A program made the translations under genes and the position numbers. Shown piece by piece: positions 45,150-53,573 of a DNA stretch of 64,000 nt. The notes beneath the pieces are model-generated. The model was not told the origin of the DNA. It did not search any database and saw only the letters and a list, made by a program, of their open reading frames with translations. Source of the stretch: an uncultured bacterium (GTDB taxonomy: Bacteria > Cyanobacteriota > Vampirovibrionia > Gastranaerophilales > Gastranaerophilaceae); assembly GCA_947428835.1 (NCBI GenBank), contig CANENE010000003.1, forward strand, positions 62,001 to 126,000. Direction: 5' to 3'. The number at the start of each line of letters is the position of its first letter. Position 1 is the stretch's first letter.

Positions 45150-45403
45150 TATTTCTTGGTAACACCCCACAATAAATCAAGAATTTTTTGCGCTTCTTTG
45201 CTCACAAGTCCATTGTCAAGAATTAAATACTGAACTGCAATTAATGTACACTCTGAGCAAATATTAACCCCGGGGCCTTTTACCATTTTTGGTACCTGCG
45301 TATTTGGGCGTTTACAGAAACTGCAATATTCAAGCTCCGGCGTTTCAGTTTTATTATCTTTGCTTTTTTTCTTGCGAAAAGAAACAACTTTTTCTTCTTC
45401 CAA
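45149..45403 (-). CDS. Stand-alone ClpX-type C4 zinc-finger protein
   Basis: 84 residues. CSFCKRP and ICSEC (Cys27, 30, 49 and 52 by count) with KGPGVNIC reproduce the N-terminal zinc-binding domain of ClpX, which binds adaptor and substrate proteins. The AAA+ ATPase part is absent. It heads a minus-strand operon with the helical-repeat protein, ruvX and DUF1292. It could act as an adaptor for a protease or as a competitor for ClpX partners. Confidence 0.8.
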   Translation of the reverse strand: MEEEKVVSFRKKKSKDNKTETPELEYCSFCKRPNTQVPKMVKGPGVNICSECTLIAVQYLILDNGLVSKEAQKILDLLWGVTKK

Positions 45404-45481
45404 AATATGTCTCCTTGTATACGGATTATTTCTATATTGTAGATTATATTTAAAAACAATACAATATATAATTATATGAAG

Positions 45482-45544
45482 TTTTGTTAAGAAAAATTCA
45501 ACAAAAAAAGCAATTTTTTAAACAAAAAAAACTTTATTATAGTA
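45482..45544 (+). promoter_or_regulatory. Shared upstream motif of small-protein genes (copy D)
   Basis: TTTTGTTAAGAAAAA (45482) and ACAAAAAAAACTTTATTATA (45522-45541) match the blocks upstream of 25642 and 27978, in the same order and near-equal spacing. Confidence 0.5.
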
Positions 45545-45572
45545 CGAGAGATATTTAAAGAGGATTTTTAAT

Positions 45573-45923
45573 ATGGCAGTTGGCGCTCAAGACAAACTAG
45601 ACAGAGCATTAGTTAGAAAATACCAAAGTTTGAAAGTTGATAATGCTATTGTTCAAACTTCTATGATAGATCCAAATAAATTAATGAATACAATGAACGA
45701 CTATGCAAATGCTCATATGCAAGCATTTCGTATTCAACAAACTCTAAGAGATATTTGTACAAAAGCAATTACAATGAATATTCAATATACAAAAATGCAA
45801 AATGTTAAATCTAAAAAAGAAAGAATGAGAGATGCGGCAAGAAAAATTGTTGCGGCTCAATTAGCAAAGAAGAACGAATTAGCACAAAAACTTGCTAAAG
45901 AACCACGTCCTGAATTTGCATAA
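45573..45923 (+). CDS. Small basic helical protein, 116 residues
   Basis: A helical, Lys/Arg- and Met-rich protein of unknown function. It starts MAVGAQDKLDRALVRKYQSL, with a charged second half (NVKSKKERMRDAARKI and following). Preceded by AGAGGATT ribosome-binding site and the shared upstream motif, so its transcription is likely coordinated with 25642 and 27978. Monocistronic with a terminator behind it. Confidence 0.65.
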   Translation: MAVGAQDKLDRALVRKYQSLKVDNAIVQTSMIDPNKLMNTMNDYANAHMQAFRIQQTLRDICTKAITMNIQYTKMQNVKSKKERMRDAARKIVAAQLAKKNELAQKLAKEPRPEFA

Positions 45924-45957
45924 AAAAGATATATGAAATGGTTTTGTGTGTGTAATA

Positions 45958-45990
45958 AAAAGACCTTAAATAAGGTCTTTTCTTTTTTTA
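45958..45990. terminator. Terminator between convergent genes
   Basis: AAAAGACCTTA and TAAGGTCTTTT form an 11-bp stem with a 3-nt loop, with A- and T-runs suiting both directions. Confidence 0.85.
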
Positions 45991-45991
45991 T

Positions 45992-47368
45992 TTAACATAT
46001 TGCCTGAAAAATATTTATTCCCATTTGTTCTTCAAATTTAGGATTTTGTTTAGAATATGCTTTAATTGCTTCCTTAATACCACTTTCAAGCATGGCATTT
46101 TCAACCATAATTATTTTTTTATACTTTCCGCTGCCATAAGCCCTTACAATGCTATCCAACGGGTGCCTTTGACCATCAGTTTCTACTACAATTCCAACAA
46201 ATGGCAGATTTTCAAGTCGGGCAGAAATTTCAGCATACTTTTCTTTATTGTTTTCAAGCTCTTCTAAAAATTCTTGGGGCGAACCCAGTAAATTGTATAA
46301 TTTAGGGTATTTATCAGCATCAATGTCAAGGTACATTGCAGGGTTTAACATAGTAAAATCATTTGAACCATCACCTGCCACAATTACAAGGTCATTGTTT
46401 TCTTCTGCCCCTCTAACTGCAAGCCTTGTATCATAAAATTTGGCCAAACCCTTGTCGCTTTTAGGCACGCTTTGACATTTTTCAATATCACTGTCCACAA
46501 GAGGCTCAATTACAACCGAAGGACGCGAAGCGCAGAATACTTCACTTCTATTTAAACGCACATAAGCCCTTGTATTTGTTTGTGCAAGGTAATCATTGAT
46601 TTTAGCCAAAATATCATTTAAAACCTCTGTTCTCTCCTTGCAATAGAGCATATCATAAGGAAGGGTAAAAAATATTTTACAATTACCGTCATTTCTAATT
46701 CCAACATTCCAATCAGAAGTAGGAGGCATACCGGGTTTTAATTGAATATTGTGTTCATATCTCAATCTGCCATTATAAAATAAGGACTTATCGCCTTGAT
46801 CCACGACAGGCATTTCGCTATCAGCATCAAAAATTTTAAAATCATAAGAATTTAGAATTTCTCTCACTTTTTTTTGAATTTCTGGCCCCCTCCAATTAGT
46901 TAAAGCATTAATATCTTCTTCCTTGCTGATATTTCTGCTTTTTTTAGAAAAAGGGAAATCTCCATTAACATAAAACGCATCATCTTTTGCAGATTTTATA
47001 TATTCATCGCTGCCATTTTTTGTAATTACACTCGAAGGCAAAGGAAGTTTATAGCCGCATTTTCTAATCAGCCTCGATATAATTTCGTATTCAGCCAAAG
47101 TTCTTCCCGTTGTAACATGAAACTTAAAATCATCTCCTGCTTCGTCCGTAAACTCTGCAAAACTTTCGCAATATTTTCTAAAATTTTTTTTATCATAACA
47201 AGTGCCAAGTCTCAAATTTTCCTGCGACACCGGGCAATATGTCAAATCAAAATCAAAATAAGCATTAACTTTACCTGATTTAAAGCTAGGTTGACCTACA
47301 GTGTTTAATCTCTTTTGAGGTTGATTATGTTTATATAAATTCATTGAAGTTATACTTGATATATGCAT
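45992..47368 (-). CDS. HAD-superfamily phosphatase (sucrose-phosphatase-like)
   Basis: 458 residues. HAD motif I is DFDLT (Asp39 and Asp41), motif II lies in FKFHVTTGRT, and the acidic motif IV is AGDGSNDFTML (~330-340), a cap-type pattern seen in sucrose-phosphate phosphatases and Cof-like enzymes. The substrate is unknown. The N-terminal ~30 residues, MHISSITSMNLY to PSFKSG, precede the enzyme and resemble the leaders of the proteins at 21451 and 31655. Confidence 0.75.
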   Translation of the reverse strand: MHISSITSMNLYKHNQPQKRLNTVGQPSFKSGKVNAYFDFDLTYCPVSQENLRLGTCYDKKNFRKYCESFAEFTDEAGDDFKFHVTTGRTLAEYEIISRLIRKCGYKLPLPSSVITKNGSDEYIKSAKDDAFYVNGDFPFSKKSRNISKEEDINALTNWRGPEIQKKVREILNSYDFKIFDADSEMPVVDQGDKSLFYNGRLRYEHNIQLKPGMPPTSDWNVGIRNDGNCKIFFTLPYDMLYCKERTEVLNDILAKINDYLAQTNTRAYVRLNRSEVFCASRPSVVIEPLVDSDIEKCQSVPKSDKGLAKFYDTRLAVRGAEENNDLVIVAGDGSNDFTMLNPAMYLDIDADKYPKLYNLLGSPQEFLEELENNKEKYAEISARLENLPFVGIVVETDGQRHPLDSIVRAYGSGKYKKIIMVENAMLESGIKEAIKAYSKQNPKFEEQMGINIFQAIC

Positions 47369-47507
47369 TTAATTGTACTTTCCGATATATGTTCATTATA
47401 AAACACTAAATTATTATTTTTTGCCAATATTTGCCTTTACATATCCTGTTATGTGTAGTTTAATAAAGATATAGTTTTAAGACAACTCTAGATTAAGGAT
47501 TGTGACC

Positions 47508-48458
47508 ATGATTGAAATTCTTAAAACCACAGATAACAAACTTATTGAACTTGGAATTAATGAAGCACAAAGCGGGTCATGGTTTAATATGGTTAATCCT
47601 AGCTATGATGAAATTCAGAAAGTTTCAATGATTTTAAACTTCGATGAAAGTTTTTTAAGAAACTCTCTTGACGTTGATGAACGTTCCCGTATAGAAGTTG
47701 AAGACGACTGTATGCTAATCATCACAAATATACCCTTAATGGAAGATGAAGGCACATACGACACCCTGCCTTTAGGTATAATTTTAACCCAAAACGGTTT
47801 TATCACGGTAACTTCCAAAAAAAACAAAGTAATAAGTTCTTTCAACAAAGATACCGCAGGCTCTTTTGACACACGCGATAAAACCAAATTTCTTCTTGAA
47901 ATTTTATTTCGCTCGACAAAATTTTATTTAAGATATTTAAACTATATCTACAAAAAATCTGAAGAAATTGAAGAAGAACTAAGAAAAACAATGAAAAATA
48001 AAGCTCTTTTTCAGCTGTTTGAAGTACAAAAATCTCTTGTATACTTTACAACCGCTCTTAGAGACAACTATGTTGTATTGCAAAAGATTTTAAGAATGAC
48101 ACAAAATACAAAAAGAAATTCTATTTTAAAATTTGAAGAAAATGATATTGACCTTCTTGAAGATGTCATAATTGAAAATAAACAGGCTCTCGAAATGGTT
48201 GAAATGCACAGAAACATTCTTGAAAATATGATGGATGCTTTTGCTTCAATTATCTCTAATAACTTAAATGTCGTTATGAAATTTTTAACTTCAATTGCAA
48301 TTATTTTTGCAATCCCTACTATGTTTTCAAGCTTTTGGGGAATGAACGTAGCAGTTCCATTTGCAACTAACCAATTCGGATTTCTAATCGTAAGTATGCT
48401 ATCTCTCACTGCCGCCATATTTGCAGGAATGTTTTTTGCAAAAAAAGGAATGTTTTAG
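47508..48458 (+). CDS. corA: CorA-family Mg2+/divalent cation channel
   Basis: 316 residues. Long cytoplasmic alpha/beta and helical region, then two transmembrane helices at the C-terminus with the selectivity signature GMN in FWGMNVAVP (~277). KKGMF is the terminal basic tail after TM2. The ATG at 47508 is preferred to an upstream GTG at 47502 because AAGGA lies 8 bases before it. The 3' end overlaps the convergent glycosyltransferase end by 4 bases. Confidence 0.9.
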   Translation: MIEILKTTDNKLIELGINEAQSGSWFNMVNPSYDEIQKVSMILNFDESFLRNSLDVDERSRIEVEDDCMLIITNIPLMEDEGTYDTLPLGIILTQNGFITVTSKKNKVISSFNKDTAGSFDTRDKTKFLLEILFRSTKFYLRYLNYIYKKSEEIEEELRKTMKNKALFQLFEVQKSLVYFTTALRDNYVVLQKILRMTQNTKRNSILKFEENDIDLLEDVIIENKQALEMVEMHRNILENMMDAFASIISNNLNVVMKFLTSIAIIFAIPTMFSSFWGMNVAVPFATNQFGFLIVSMLSLTAAIFAGMFFAKKGMF

Positions 48459-49414
48459 TCCAATTCTTGTTCTATTAAATACCTTGGCCTGTGTTTGACT
48501 TCTCTGTAAATTTGCCCTAAATATTCACCCACTATTCCTATGCAAAATATTTGAATGCCTCCAAAGAAACAAGTAAGAATTGTAGCTTCTGCCCAACCGT
48601 CAGTAGAAGTATGGAGGATAAATTTTGAAATAAGCGCCCAAAGTCCAAATATAAAACCAAGTACCATACAAATAAAACCCAAAACGCAAATAAGTTTTAA
48701 CGGAACTATACTAAAAGAAGTTATCCCGTTAACTGCAAGTGATGTCAGAGAAACTAAATTGAATTTAGATTTGCCGATTTTTCGAGGCTTAACATCAAAA
48801 TATATGTTTGTTCTTCTAAAGCCGATTTTATAGAAAAAGCCTCTTAGAAATAAATCTGTCTCTTTATAACTTTCTAAGACATCTAAAACCTCTTTTGAAA
48901 CAAGCCTGAAATCAGAATGGTTTTTGGGAATTTTAACCCCTAGCTTTTCCATCAATTTATAAAAAGCAAGCGCTGTTGTTTTTTTAATAAAATCATCTGT
49001 TTTTCTATCATTTCTTATACCAAAGACAATTTTATATCCTTCATCATATTTTTTTATAAATTCTTCAATCTTATTTTCATCCTGCTGCAAATCAGCATCT
49101 ATTGTAATTAAAGCATCGCAACCTACTTTTCTTGCCTGAAGCATACCTGCCAAAAGGGCTTTTTGATTTCCGCAATTGGTTGTAAACCTACACCCTTTAA
49201 TATTATTAGGGTGTTTTGCAACAGCTTTTGCAATTTCATACCAGGTTTCATCATCAGAACCATCATCTACAAAATAAATATAACTTGAATCGTTTATAAG
49301 TCTTTTTTGTTCTAAATCTTTTAAAACTTCCAAGAGTCTTTTTGAAGTAGATTCTATTAAATCCGCTTCATTAAAGCAAGGAACAACTATAGCAAATCTG
49401 GTATCTTGAGACAT
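48455..49414 (-). CDS. GT2 glycosyltransferase with two C-terminal membrane helices
   Basis: 319 residues of the DPM1/GtrB/ArnC type. N-terminal nucleotide-sugar site VVPCFNEADLI, VDDGSDDET, and the catalytic DAD in ITIDADLQQDENKI. Two hydrophobic helices (~231-255 and ~270-295) anchor it. Such enzymes load a sugar from a nucleotide onto polyprenyl phosphate for envelope or O-antigen modification. A GT39 ArnT-like gene lies at 60082, which could use the lipid-linked sugar. Confidence 0.88.
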   Translation of the reverse strand: MSQDTRFAIVVPCFNEADLIESTSKRLLEVLKDLEQKRLINDSSYIYFVDDGSDDETWYEIAKAVAKHPNNIKGCRFTTNCGNQKALLAGMLQARKVGCDALITIDADLQQDENKIEEFIKKYDEGYKIVFGIRNDRKTDDFIKKTTALAFYKLMEKLGVKIPKNHSDFRLVSKEVLDVLESYKETDLFLRGFFYKIGFRRTNIYFDVKPRKIGKSKFNLVSLTSLAVNGITSFSIVPLKLICVLGFICMVLGFIFGLWALISKFILHTSTDGWAEATILTCFFGGIQIFCIGIVGEYLGQIYREVKHRPRYLIEQELD

Positions 49415-49523
49415 ATTTTACCCTTATATTTTTTGCTTAAATATATTAACAAATTCTAAAAAGTTGTGCAATCAGTTAATAATTGTTATTATTATGTTAT
49501 ACACAGTTAGGTATTTTATTTTT

Positions 49524-50402
49524 ATGAACAAGTTTATATTTAATGCCGATGATTTTGCAAAAGACATTTATCATAACGACGCTATTTTAACAGGCAATCA
49601 AAAGGGGCTTATTAATAGTGCAAGTATCATGGTTACAGATGAAGAAGCATATAAAGATGCAGTTGAACAAATCATTCCAAGAAGCAAAAATCTTATGGTT
49701 GGAATTCATTTAAATATTGTGGAAGGGAAACCCATAAATAAAGATTTAAAACTATTAACAGATAAAAAAGGTAACTTTAATAACAGTTTCTTCTCTCTTC
49801 TTTTAAAATCTGCAAACGAGGAGTTTTTGAAAGAAATTGAAAAAGAATTTAGAAGCCAAATTGAAAAAGCTAAACAAGATGTCGAGCTTTATCATATCAA
49901 TTCACATGTACATATTCACAGCATCCCTGCAATATTTGAAATAACCGCTAAACTTGCTGAAGAATACAATATTCCTGTTATCAGAACCCAAAAAGAAATC
50001 CCTTATAAAATAAAGGAAAAGTTCAGCATAAAAAAATATCTGATAAATATGTTAAAAGTTCTAATTTTAAATTATTTTACCGTAATTAATAAACAATTTT
50101 TAACAAAGTACAATGTTCAAACAAATGACTATATAATTGGGATAGGCTATAGTTTGATGATGAATAAAGAAACAGTACTTGAGGGATTGAGAAATATCAG
50201 AAGACAAGATTGCCTGATAGAATGCCTTGTACACCCGTCTAAAAATATTCAAAATTCCGAAAGATATAACGAATACAAAATCTTTTTGGAGGAAGATTTA
50301 AAAGAAAGAATTGAAAATCTTGGTTTTGAATTAATACAGCCCAAACCCAAAGAAGAGGAAAAAGAAGAAATACAAAAAGAAAATATAGAGGAAATAGTTT
50401 AA
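49524..50402 (+). CDS. ChbG/YdjC/HpnK-family carbohydrate deacetylase
   Basis: 292 residues. Metal-binding NADDFA near the start (residues 7-12) and HINSHVHIHSIP (~124-135) are the signature of this family, which removes N-acetyl groups from sugars or hopanoid-linked glycans. The start at 49524 (MNKFIF) puts the NADD motif in its usual place; the longer frame is unlikely. A charged, Glu/Lys-rich tail follows. Together with the adjacent GT2 gene it hints at surface polysaccharide or glycolipid modification. Confidence 0.85.
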   Translation: MNKFIFNADDFAKDIYHNDAILTGNQKGLINSASIMVTDEEAYKDAVEQIIPRSKNLMVGIHLNIVEGKPINKDLKLLTDKKGNFNNSFFSLLLKSANEEFLKEIEKEFRSQIEKAKQDVELYHINSHVHIHSIPAIFEITAKLAEEYNIPVIRTQKEIPYKIKEKFSIKKYLINMLKVLILNYFTVINKQFLTKYNVQTNDYIIGIGYSLMMNKETVLEGLRNIRRQDCLIECLVHPSKNIQNSERYNEYKIFLEEDLKERIENLGFELIQPKPKEEEKEEIQKENIEEIV

Positions 50403-50405
50403 ACC

Positions 50406-53400
50406 ATGTTGCAAGCCGTACCAAAAGCAATTAAAAACGCATTTAGAGGAAGCTTTATAAAGAAAATATGTAATTATCTTCATGACTGTGTCAGAGAAGA
50501 GGTCAAATCGTCAACATTTAGAAATTTGAAAACCGACAAAGATAACAAATGGACCTTCTTGAAAGGTGATGAAATTGCCTTTAGCAGATTTGATGAACCA
50601 CAGCTTATAGATGGCAAAAACCATAGTGTTACAGAAATTATGATTCAATCAGATATGAATAGCAAAGAAAAATATCTTATCTATGGTTATTTATTTTTGG
50701 TTGGCAAAAATACAAAAACAAGGAAAAATAACGAATTTTTAACTCCGATTTTATATGCTCCTGCAAAACTCACCAGAGTCGGATTAAATATAGAACTGAC
50801 TATTTTAGAAGAAAACATATCCTTAAATACAGGTGCCCTTGCTCAATTAATTCAAAAAGAAGATGAAGCAGAAGTGGACGCTATGTTATCCGGACTTTTA
50901 GATGTTGTTCCAAAGCTTCCTTTAAAAGAAGATGATCTTGAAATATTTTTAACAACTTTAAAATCATTAATACCCGAAATTGATATTGATTTTAACAACC
51001 AAACAGACAAAGAGACTGATTACGGCTTAAATGAACTTAATGAAGATTTAAAAAACAAAAACTATAATTTTAATGAAATTGAAAATATAGATGAAAATCA
51101 GGAAGCTGAAACAAATGATATAGCAGGTGAACAGTCATCAAGATACAAGAAAGTTAAATTAGAAAAACTTCGCTTGGAAAAAACCCAGGCACTTGTATTG
51201 ACTACAAGACCATCTGTCACCGCGGGAGTTTTGCACGAACTTACAGCAATAGCCGATAAACCAACCGGAACTTTTAGAGAAACTGTCTTAAATGTAATTA
51301 ATGACGAATTTCTTGAAACTACCGGTCAAAAAGAACTTGAGCAAATAGAAAATATTGAAAAAAATGTTTTTGCTATAACCCCTTTAAGTCTTTCTGATTC
51401 GCAATTTGATGTAATTAAAAAAATCGAAACCAATGATCTGCTTGCTGTATATGGGCCTCCGGGAACCGGAAAAAGCCAAACTATAGTTAATGTTGCGGCA
51501 CATTTTATAGCAAACGGAAAAACAGTCCTTGTTGCAAGCAGAATGGATAAAGCAGTTGATGTTGTAGCTCAAAGGTTAAATGAACTTAACGCACCTTTTT
51601 TGGCTTTAAGAGCAGGAAGAGCAAATTATCAAAGGCAGCTTAATTTCAAATTACAAGAGCTTTTATCCAACAAAGTTGACCTAAATTCAAGCTACGACAA
51701 CCCAACAGCAGATACAATTGATATGAAAGAACTTTTAAAAGAAATCAAAAGGCTTGAAGCAAGAGCTGATGAGATAATTAAGCTTGAAGAAAAGTATAGC
51801 GAAATCAACGAAGAATACCAACTCAATAAAGACGCTATTTCAAAGCTATGTTTAATTTCAAAAGAAATCAGATTTGATGATTTGCAAAAAATAAAAATTA
51901 TTTTCTCTCAAATTGAAGAAATTGAAGAAAAATATAAAAAAGGCTTATTTGATAAAATTAAATTATCTTCAAAATACAGTAAATTGAAGAAACTAATCAA
52001 TGCAAAGAAAATTGCAAACATTGATGTCTATAAAAGACTTCCCTATGAACTTAATGTTTTAATTGAAAAAGCAAAGCTCAATAAAATTGAAGACAATATT
52101 ATGTCTCTTGGCAATTTGCATCAGATTTTAAGAAAAATCAAAAATCTCAAACATAAACAAAAAAAACTTGCAGTTGATATAATAAGAAATAAAAGGCGAA
52201 CAGCGATTAAAAATATTCTATCAGACCCATCCAAAAGAAGAAGACTGATGATTCATGCAAAATCTCTTGTTTCAAGAAAAACAGCAAACCAAAAAAATAT
52301 TTTAGAAAAAGAGGATTTCAAGCCCTTGCTTGCAGCATTTCCTTGCTGGTGCGCTACAACGTATGCTATTTCAAACAGTATTCCGCTAAAGCCTGCAATG
52401 TTCGATGTGGTTATCATAGATGAAGCCTCACAATGTGATATAGCCTCTTGTATTCCGATACTTTATCGTGCTTCAAAAGCAATTATAGTTGGAGACGACA
52501 AACAGCTAACACATCTGTCTTTCCTTGAAAAATCAAAAGAACAAAGCTTTTTGGCTCAATATTCAATAGGTGACAGATATCAGCTAACCTGGAGATACAG
52601 GGAAAATTCTATGTTTGACCTTGCAAATTACTATTCAACAACTCCTGTTTTATTAGATGAACACTTTAGAAGCCCTGCACCTATTATTGAATTTTCGAGC
52701 AAAGAATTTTATGGCGGCAAAATCAAAGTAATGAATCCGAATATCAATAATTCAGATATAGTTGAACTTCGCATAGTAAAAGACGCGCGTGTTGATAATG
52801 ATGCCACAAGAAATGTCGCCGAGTGCGAAGAAATTATAAAAACAATTCAGGAAATCATCATTAATGACGAAAGAAAAGCAAAAGAAGATACAAATCATAA
52901 ACCAGTTTCAATAGGCGTTATTTCGCCTTTTAGGGCACAAGTTGATTTGATTAAAAAGGCGATGTTAAAAGTTTTTGACGTTGAAACCCTTGCAAAACAC
53001 CAGCTTGACGCAGGAACAGCCCACACATATCAAGGAGATGAAAGAGATATAATGCTTTTATCCTGGACATTTGCGCCAAATTCACATTCTCAAAGCCTTG
53101 TATTTGCACAAAAACCAAATTTATTTAATGTTGCAATCACAAGAGCAAGAAAAAAACTTATCAATTTTGTCTCAAGACCAATTAATGAACTTCCAACCGG
53201 GCTTTTAAGAGATTATTTGGAATATATTAAAAAAGTAAGCTCTACTCCTTTTAAAAACACATTTAAAAATACGTTTGAAAAAGAGGTTTTCGATGCAGTT
53301 ATTGAGGAATTTCCAACATTCAAAAATAAAATGTACATAGGAGTCGAAATGGGAGGTGTTTGCGCCGATATTTTGATTGATAGAGTCGTAATTGAGATAG

Positions 53401-53573
53401 ATGGCATCCAAGATAACCCGCAAGAACGCTTTTCAATAAGCCCAATGAAAAAACAGGCACTAATTGAAAGAGCCGGCTACAATGTAATTAGAATTACTAA
53501 ACGCGAATGGGAAATTTCACCACAAGCTTGTCTAAATAGAATAAGAGAGGCAATTTGTGCAGCCTCAGACTAA
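50406..53573 (+). CDS. Superfamily 1 helicase fused to a PD-(D/E)XK-type nuclease domain
   Basis: 1055 residues. The N-terminal ~330 residues are uncharacterised. SF1 motif I YGPPGTGKSQTIVN is at ~348-361, motif II VVIIDEASQCD near 667, GDDKQLTHL near 695, and AHTYQGDERDIM plus FNVAITRARKKL for motifs V/VI, as in UPF1-like DNA2/NAM7 helicases. The last ~100 residues (ADILIDRVVIEIDG, then YNVIRITKREW) form a Vsr/MTES-like endonuclease fold. The insertion of coiled coil after motif I is typical. Fusions of this type occur in defence and repair proteins. mutS2 overlaps its last 17 bases. Confidence 0.85.
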   Translation: MLQAVPKAIKNAFRGSFIKKICNYLHDCVREEVKSSTFRNLKTDKDNKWTFLKGDEIAFSRFDEPQLIDGKNHSVTEIMIQSDMNSKEKYLIYGYLFLVGKNTKTRKNNEFLTPILYAPAKLTRVGLNIELTILEENISLNTGALAQLIQKEDEAEVDAMLSGLLDVVPKLPLKEDDLEIFLTTLKSLIPEIDIDFNNQTDKETDYGLNELNEDLKNKNYNFNEIENIDENQEAETNDIAGEQSSRYKKVKLEKLRLEKTQALVLTTRPSVTAGVLHELTAIADKPTGTFRETVLNVINDEFLETTGQKELEQIENIEKNVFAITPLSLSDSQFDVIKKIETNDLLAVYGPPGTGKSQTIVNVAAHFIANGKTVLVASRMDKAVDVVAQRLNELNAPFLALRAGRANYQRQLNFKLQELLSNKVDLNSSYDNPTADTIDMKELLKEIKRLEARADEIIKLEEKYSEINEEYQLNKDAISKLCLISKEIRFDDLQKIKIIFSQIEEIEEKYKKGLFDKIKLSSKYSKLKKLINAKKIANIDVYKRLPYELNVLIEKAKLNKIEDNIMSLGNLHQILRKIKNLKHKQKKLAVDIIRNKRRTAIKNILSDPSKRRRLMIHAKSLVSRKTANQKNILEKEDFKPLLAAFPCWCATTYAISNSIPLKPAMFDVVIIDEASQCDIASCIPILYRASKAIIVGDDKQLTHLSFLEKSKEQSFLAQYSIGDRYQLTWRYRENSMFDLANYYSTTPVLLDEHFRSPAPIIEFSSKEFYGGKIKVMNPNINNSDIVELRIVKDARVDNDATRNVAECEEIIKTIQEIIINDERKAKEDTNHKPVSIGVISPFRAQVDLIKKAMLKVFDVETLAKHQLDAGTAHTYQGDERDIMLLSWTFAPNSHSQSLVFAQKPNLFNVAITRARKKLINFVSRPINELPTGLLRDYLEYIKKVSSTPFKNTFKNTFEKEVFDAVIEEFPTFKNKMYIGVEMGGVCADILIDRVVIEIDGIQDNPQERFSISPMKKQALIERAGYNVIRITKREWEISPQACLNRIREAICAASD

